From Rhabdornis inornatus (lineage: Eukaryota > Chordata > Aves > Passeriformes > Rhabdornithidae), in assembly GCA_013397075.1 (NCBI GenBank), contig VWZS01010872.1:112644-176643 (forward strand): 64,000 nucleotides of DNA, in the 5' to 3' direction. A program made the position numbers and the translations under genes. Positions 57,101-64,000 of the stretch are shown piece by piece (within the stretch, counting starts at the first letter, position 1; every line of letters starts with the position of its first letter). The notes under the pieces were generated by a model. It worked only from the letters and a program-made list of their open reading frames with translations, made no database searches and had not been told where the DNA came from.

Positions 57101-60100
57101 TGGTAACATAGATTATGACAGCTGAGCCACTGACTTTTTTATACTTAAGATCCAGTGGAAGCCACGGAGTAACTATAAAAGGTAACACTTCTCTTGCATT
57201 TTTAATTGTGTTAATGATGCTGTATTTCACTCAGAGCCTGTTTAATGTATAATTTATATAATTTATGCTATATGAGTATCAAATTTAGATGAACATAAAC
57301 ATGCATATAGAAATCAGTACACATTTGGAGAAATCCAATCCTTCTCTTCTAACATATACATACTGGACAAGGATTTGCACTTGGCATTTAATGTTGGTTT
57401 TCTATCCCTCCTGTAGATGGAAAACCTGTGCAAATGTAATTGTGTCTCTTGCTTGTAACTCAATATCTCTGTTAAGGATGCTGGCAAAAGTGAAAACAGT
57501 GCTGCATCCGGATGTATTGGTTACATTACACGGGTCATTGGACTGAAAAGTTATTCTGCTGTGAAGCTGGAATACTCATGTGAAAATTTTGCACTGATCT
57601 CCACAACAGATGGAAACAAGGTGTCAGGAAAGATGGAAGTCTTCTGTTCTCTAGGTATAAATGAAAAGTTGCTAGTAAAGTTACTTGTGTCTTGATTTAT
57701 GCAGTTTTTTTATTTGTCTGTGTCATCTACAATAGGAGATACAACAAAAGTCAGTTTTTAAAGGGCAGATCAACATCCATGTCATTTAAAAAAAAATAAA
57801 AATTGAGAAGTCTGTCTCAGGTTTTTGAGATGAGTTGTCATCAGTCATGATTCCCTGCCATGAACACTCATGTCTCGCCTTCTTGAGGAAGGAACATCCA
57901 GTAATCCTGTTTTACCTGACAAGTTCTCTGCTCAGCTGGCATCGAGCTCCTGCTCCAAAGAAAACAGTGTCAAACCAGCTCTGAAACGTGATGTGGAGCT
58001 GCAGCTACGCCATCTGTGACCCCAAATGTAAGCTCTGCTGAGTTGCCTTGTTTTGGTTTACTTGATTTTCAAAGTGCAGGGATTAAAGACCAGTTGCTGT
58101 TTATGTTCTCTGAATATGGGGAAAAAAACCCCTACAACTCTTGAAGCAAACAAACCAACCACCAGCCTTGGTGGTGCCATCAGAGCCCACTATTTGGCTG
58201 TGTTGCCAGACACAAACACTATTGCTGGTGTGTGTTATTTGACATGACAAATATTTCACTTCCAACTCCAAATTTACATTGTTGGGATTTCTCATGAGGA
58301 ATTTGGACACTAGTAGACATGGGAAATGCTCGTGTTTACCCAGATGCATGAACTTTAGAAGAAAAGTCATGTAACTAGCCAAATATTTGAACAGCGTACA
58401 CATTTCAGATATCCTGTGTACAAATGTGTTTGTGTATCACACTGTCCTCTGTGCCTTCCTCAGGTTTTCAAATTCTCTTGTAAAGGAAGGACACTAGTTA
58501 AGCATCTGCACTGGGTGAAGAGCCCTCTAGGCACATGTGCAAGATTGCCTGGTTTGTGCAGTTAGTTGGACAGTCTCTGAAGAGAGAACCCAGTAGGAAA
58601 AAACCCACTGTGTTCAGCCACTGAGCTGCAGAATTGTTACATTTGGCCCTAAGTGCTTTTTAATTCAATTTGGTTTGTGTTTCCTAAGTTTTTTCATATG
58701 CTGGGTATTGGAAGACTTTGTTTACTGTAGGTTTGCCAGAGCCAGCAAAGGTTGACCTGTTAATAAAACCTGTATGGCAAGAGGTCTCAGATAATGAGAT
58801 TTTGAAATTAGCAATGTGTTCTTCATTGTTGGTACTTTTCTCATCTTGTGAGAGGATGAATTTATACCTTTTGGGGACCAGACCTTGATTTCATGTCTCT
58901 GCAAAAGTTTGTCGGGCAGCCTGCTGTTTGCTCACACAGAGGAAGGTTACTAGAGCTGAGGTAAGGATATAGCTTTTGCTTTCAAACATCTGCACCCAGG
59001 CATGACAGTTTGTATCCTCACCTCTGGAATTCTCTGCTGGATTATCAACTGATTGCAGGCACAGTTGTATCGGAAACGTGGTTAACTTCAAGGTGCCACT
59101 GGTGAGATGGAATGGTAAGATTAAAAAAATGAGCTTTTCATCCTGGTATCGTATGTATTAATGCATAAATAACTGAGGTACTGGAGTAGCTTTAAGCTAG
59201 TAATTTATAGCTTTGTAAGAAAAATAAATATGCAGCTTCCAAAATGTCAGTAGCACCGTTTTCATACCAACTGCCCTGTTGGGGATATTGCTGATTCTAC
59301 AGCTTTTGTGTATTTTCTAGACATAACTGTGTTATTTGCTGTATTGCCTGATGGTTACCACACCTCAGCATTCAAATGCTCTTAAAAAGCAAAATTAGGC
59401 AGTGATTGGGATTTTGGGCAGCAAGTCCTAAGCAATATTATTTTGAATGACTGGTCTCCCCCACAGAGGGAGAAATAAACCGGATGCTTGGCTGAAAGGG
59501 CCTTAAACCCAAACCTGACTGTGTCAGCTCTTCAGCCTCATGTTTTGAGTGACTGTGGTCGCCTGTTTGTTCTATTTACTACATATATTGGGCCAGTGTT
59601 AGTGGTTGTTATGTAAATGTGTCCAGAGGGTAAGTTCTATTTAACCAAAGATATTTCCAGTAATAGTGTTGTTTTCTTGGAAGTGCCTGCCTGGCTGCTT
59701 TTTATAGAATGGTTTACCAGATAAATCAGAACAGTTTTGGAAAAATGCACTTGAACTATGGGCTAGGCCTCCATACATGTGTCCCTTCTTTCAGCCAAAA
59801 TGTCAGCAGAGAGCCTGATCAAAGCATTTTACTCTGGACATATTCAAAATCGTGAAAGATGAGACATAAAATTTCTGATAGTGAATTATTGTCAACTAGC
59901 AAGAATTGTGGAGAGAATGGAGCATATCCCTAACTGTTGACCTTGGTCCAATGGGAATCTATGGGAAAAAGAGCATTTAGACACAACTTATTACGGGAAG
60001 CAGTTTACTTGGAGCTTTCTCTTTATTAGTCACCTAACAATTCATTTCAGACAGACATTTCCCATACACATTTTCTTAAGATGCGACTCATGTTGCAACT

Positions 60101-63100
60101 TTAATGTTGTTCAAATAATTCAGGCATTTCCTAGAGTAATTTTGATGGCTGCAAAGCTGCATTTCTTCCTCTTGTTTCCTTCTAATGCTTTAGCAGTGTG
60201 CATTGGAAGGTGTTTTTGTCGGGGCACAGCCTTGAGTCGTGCCAAGCCAAGATGCTCTGACAGATTCACTGCATTTAGGTTAGAGCAACAGCAAGAGAGA
60301 GGAACATTTTTGTACAGGACGGTTGGCGAAGGCCCCTTTATGTGGGAATTGAAAGATACATGGGAGAGAGAAGAGGTAAACAAAACTGACACTGGGAAAG
60401 AAGCAAACGAAAAACAATGGAAGGCATCAAAGTAATTGGAAATGAAAGCAGAACACTTTCAGTTTTGTCTGACAAATTACAGCCCAAAATATCTTTCTTA
60501 TACATGAAAGTGTAAACATTTAAAATATGCTCCTCCTTTATTAAATAAGTATGTGGAGGGGATACTTTTTTAAACGAGCAAATATCTGAGAACCAAAGTG
60601 GCTGATTGCAGTCACAAAACACACTTCCTTTAATTATTTTTTTCATTAGTTGAGTGAAAATGAAATTGGGCTTTTATAGGTGTTGCAAAGTATTTTTTTT
60701 GAGGTTTCAGGATGAGTTGCAGAATGAAAATGTCAGAGAAGAAAAGGAATAAACTGCAATTGACTGGTCATCATCTTACTGCTGTGGTTATCTTAGAAGC
60801 AGCAGAGCATGGGCTGTTTTGGCTGAGAGTGCCAGGTTAGCTCCTCTGCAGTGTATCTGATTCCCAGGGAGGTCTTTTGATATCAAATGACACAGTAGGT
60901 AGGAAATTCTACAACGTTGTTTCTTCTGAGGTATTATTTCAGACTGGAGCTACTGAATATCTGCTTTTCTCAATCTAAAATCTGTGCTCTCAATACATGC
61001 TTGTGGCATGAACCTTGCAAACTTTGGGGGGAAAAATAAGCATAGGTATTGAGTTTAGTGGGAAATCTTATCCTAAGATAAGACTACACCTCCATAGGCC
61101 AAATTGTTCCAGGAGCAAGTGAGAATGGTGAGGAAGTCGTGGACTGCCAGCCCGTGTTTATTTCCTCAATTTAAATAGCACATGTTTTCAGTCTTGGCTT
61201 TTGCTTAATGCAGATTCTCTGTCTGGGAATACAGAAGTTAAAAAGTCAGACATGTGAAATGTTTGCTGATTTTCCCAGGGATATGCAAAGTTGGCTCTGG
61301 GTGACTGCTTGCCCTTCCTGCCAGACTCCTCCATTGATGGGCTTTGAACTCATCCCTGTTTTCAGCCTGTAAATGCTCGCTCTCAGCGCTGTACTTGGCA
61401 CGCCTTTAGGAGGCACTTGAGCGTGTTTGCTCCTACAGCCACACACTGTGTGCTCCCACTGCCTCGCTCCACGCCCTTGAACAATTAGAGCCCAGTAGCA
61501 AGGGCAGTGGAGAGGGGAAATATTCGAGATTTACTGTGGAGTCTGAGTTTCTGTTTTCCCAAAACAGGAGCTTTATTATAGTGGTATTCAGAACAGCAAG
61601 TGGCCTTTCTCACAGGAACTGTGCCAGAAGATGGCATTGCTGTACGCAGAGCACTCATCTCCATTGCAACAAGTCATTAGGAGGAGTGGAAAAACTGCAG
61701 CCTCCAAGTCCATTAGACTGAGTCAGGCTGTCAGGAAACAAATTTGCCTTCATATTGCACGTCAAGGTCAGTTCCATTAAAGTATATAGTGTGCTAAGGT
61801 TGTTTTTGTTTTTAATTGTTGCTGTTTAACAAGAGGCCTTGAAAAGTTTAAAAGTCCAGATTCATCCGTAGGCTGAGGGGGTGTATCTTAATACCTAGAG
61901 CTCTTATTATTTTCAAGTGGAAAAAGGAGATATGATAAAAATCCTCGTTGTTCACACTGCCTCCTGCAGTAACGTCTTACTCTTTGACTTGAGGCTCTGC
62001 TCATTTTCCCCCCCCACTGTCTCCCAGCCGTCTCTCAGGTGCAGTGGGAAAAGTATTTTGAATAAATTTGTTTTGAGCACGGCCTATGTGCAAGAGTAAG
62101 CAGCTCTTTGTCACACTCCAAAGGCTTCTGCAGTGAGTTTAATCCCAGAAGATAGTAAGCACCCCTTGGGGGTAGCTGAAAGCCTGAGGAAAAGTTGTAC
62201 ACTATTAGGAAAAATGTGATTTTTCCAAGTTTGTTCTTTATAGCAGATTTTGTTATCTCAGCGAGTGAACACTGTAGCTCTGATTTCCACAGGCTGTATG
62301 ATGAATTGATGTGGTAAGACTACAATTTCTCTCGAGGGAAAGGTCAGAATCTAAGTTTTGCTGGATACTGTAGAGTAGATCCAGTCTCTGGATCTGTGCT
62401 TGTGTAAGGATTACAGTGTGGTCATCTCTGGGAATGCTGACAGAAGCTGCCTGTTGTGGTTTCAGCTCCCCAGGGAATTGTTAGGTTTGTTGGAAAGTAG
62501 CTTGTTCCTGTCATGAGCTTTGGAGAAAGCCTTAGGTTGGCTCATGCTGGTGGCTGAACTCCTTCACTTCTGGCCTTAACGCTGAACAGAGATGCACATA
62601 AATTTAATTAGGAAGACAAAATGCTGGAAATTAACAAATACCACGGAGCTTCCTTTTGCCTACTGTGTAAATGAAGTTAAGATTCCTTTACCAGTAAGGT
62701 TTTGAGGGGAAGGAAAGGGAAATCAAACAACAGTGAAGAAAAATGAAAAGAGTGTAGGACAATTGTTTGAAGTCACCCTTTGAAACAAAAAATTACTCCC
62801 CAGCATCCTTCACTTGCTAATTTGGCCATGTGAGGTTTCCTGATGGGTTTCCATTCAAAACTCCTAGGTTTTGGAAGCAGAAGTCAAGGACATAAGCACC
62901 TTCCTTTTTCTTTGCTTTTCCCATTCCTTGGTCAAAATGATTCTGTAGGATTTGGTGGGGTTAGTGGTGGATAGCTAAGGTGGAGACCCAAATCTGTGGG
63001 TAGATATTGTCTTGCCCTCTCTGCAGGTGAAGCTTCCCCTGGGAGGAATATGGATCTGCTTCTATAAAATTTCTGGTCCATCCCTTCAGGAGCAGCTCCT

Positions 63101-64000
63101 TTTGGGAGGGATCTCCAGGCTCACCTTTGTGAAGTAACTGTCATGGAGAATAGAACTCTAAAAGGCCCCAAATTAACCATGTTGCTGTTGGAACACAAAA
63201 GGCTCTGCTCTCCAGTAGTCCAAAGCTGTTCTGTAGCCCTGGGCTTCGGAACATTTGGCAACTGCTGCTCTGCGGCCTGCTCTGCCTGGAAGGTGTCAAT
63301 TGTCCTTCCTTTAGTGGTTTAGGAGACAGTGTAGGAAAGGCTTTTCTCATAGCTGGCCATTGTGAACTTAGTTCTGAAGGGATTGACTCTGGACAGAATA
63401 TTTTTCTTTAGTAGCCTGTTGCTGTGCAGAGAACTTATTTAATGGTGAAACCCCAGAAACATTCCTAGCAGGAGAAAACTCCTTGTTCTGCAGGTTGACA
63501 ACAGGTTATTTTGGCCACTCCTTTTTGTTAGTTATGTCATGATGTAAGAAAGATAGTTTAGCTCCATGTTGGACATGACATTCTGAGTGGATATGGATGC
63601 ATCTTTGGGTAGTAACCTGTCGGTTTAGCTTTTTATTTGTGTATTTTTAATTTGAGCTGAGTCACAAGTGATCAGCCTCTGGCTTGAGCTCAGTGGCATG
63701 TTCCATTCTGCCTGTGGCAAGGAAACCGGACTGCTCAAATGTCAGAAAATGAAACATGGAAGAACAGCTTTAATTAGTGAAATTACCTGCTCCCCCTAAG
63801 AGCTGCATTGACACCCAGTTCACTAAGCAGCATTGAAATATTGCTGCTTTCCTCATCCTTCCCAATGCTCAAGTGCATGTGATATATGTGTATTTACTTG
63901 TTAAAAAACCCTCCTCTATGGCTGTGCTGGGCCTGCTCCAGAGGTTTTTTTTACACTTGGGACTTGCTCCTGTGAAATTCCGGAAGGACTTAGATTAGGA
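51137..64000 (+). other. Probable first intron of the ANK2-like gene
   Basis: No exon with recognisable ankyrin or other protein similarity is seen. It contains a T/(GTT)n repeat, a small GC-rich patch at about 53.43-53.76 kb, and otherwise unique AT-rich sequence. If the gene assignment is right, the ankyrin-repeat exons are beyond the right edge. Confidence 0.45.
54049..54095 (+). repeat. Poly-T followed by (GTT)n microsatellite
   Basis: About 23 T then eight GTT units. The Asn- or Val-repeat peptides across it are artefacts. Confidence 0.95.

Noticed and set aside
60142..60435. 97-codon plus-strand frame
   Set aside because: No family resemblance, no splice or promoter context, and it lies within probable intron.

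Overview
This window is vertebrate nuclear DNA, almost certainly from a bird and perhaps a passerine. The genes are split by canonical GT-AG introns, the introns are short for amniotes, there is a decayed CR1-type LINE fragment, and the gene order ZGRF1 - LARP7 (with miR-302/367 inside it) matches the conserved amniote block that continues to ANK2. Two short runs of N (12015-12028, 50221-50238) show it is an assembled scaffold. All calls come from reading the sequence. I rebuilt the exons by hand, checking splice sites, reading phase and remembered family sequences against one another.

Layout. (1) 366-10688, minus strand: the 5' three quarters of ZGRF1, a DNA-repair helicase. There are 18 coding exons with consistent phase, including the N-terminal domain and the GRF zinc finger. 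The helicase core lies off the left edge. (2) About 11550-11890: a CpG-rich head-to-head promoter shared by ZGRF1 and LARP7, with perfect CRE, CACGTG and NRF-1 motifs. (3) 15261-34104, plus strand: the complete LARP7 coding sequence in 12 coding exons (590 aa), the 7SK snRNA chaperone, with La motif, RRM1 and C-terminal xRRM. (4) 21801-22648, minus strand, inside LARP7 intron 8: the five hairpins of the pluripotency cluster miR-302b/c/a/d-367. Just upstream are a candidate TATA promoter and a small GC-AG intron. (5) 34.5-44.6 kb: intergenic, no gene recognised, one MEF2-like/E-box pair. (6) 44.7-45.35 kb: a second CpG island with a short in-frame first exon. At 49.6 kb there is a TATA-type promoter with a second candidate first exon. 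By synteny both probably belong to ANK2, whose body would lie to the right. (7) 50.1-51.14 kb: a low-complexity block made of a T-rich 15-bp minisatellite followed by a GC-rich array with ten copies of a YY1-type CCGCCATNTT site. (8) 51.2-64 kb: probably first intron of the same gene, with no coding exon seen.

How the parts relate. LARP7 binds and stabilises 7SK RNA and so restrains P-TEFb. ZGRF1 acts in recombinational repair. The two share a housekeeping promoter but no known pathway. The antisense miR-302/367 unit appears to have its own promoter, so LARP7 intron 8 would be transcribed from both strands in early embryonic cells. The most unusual items are the YY1-site array next to two candidate first exons, and the minimal promoter/GC-AG intron layout of the miR-302 primary transcript.
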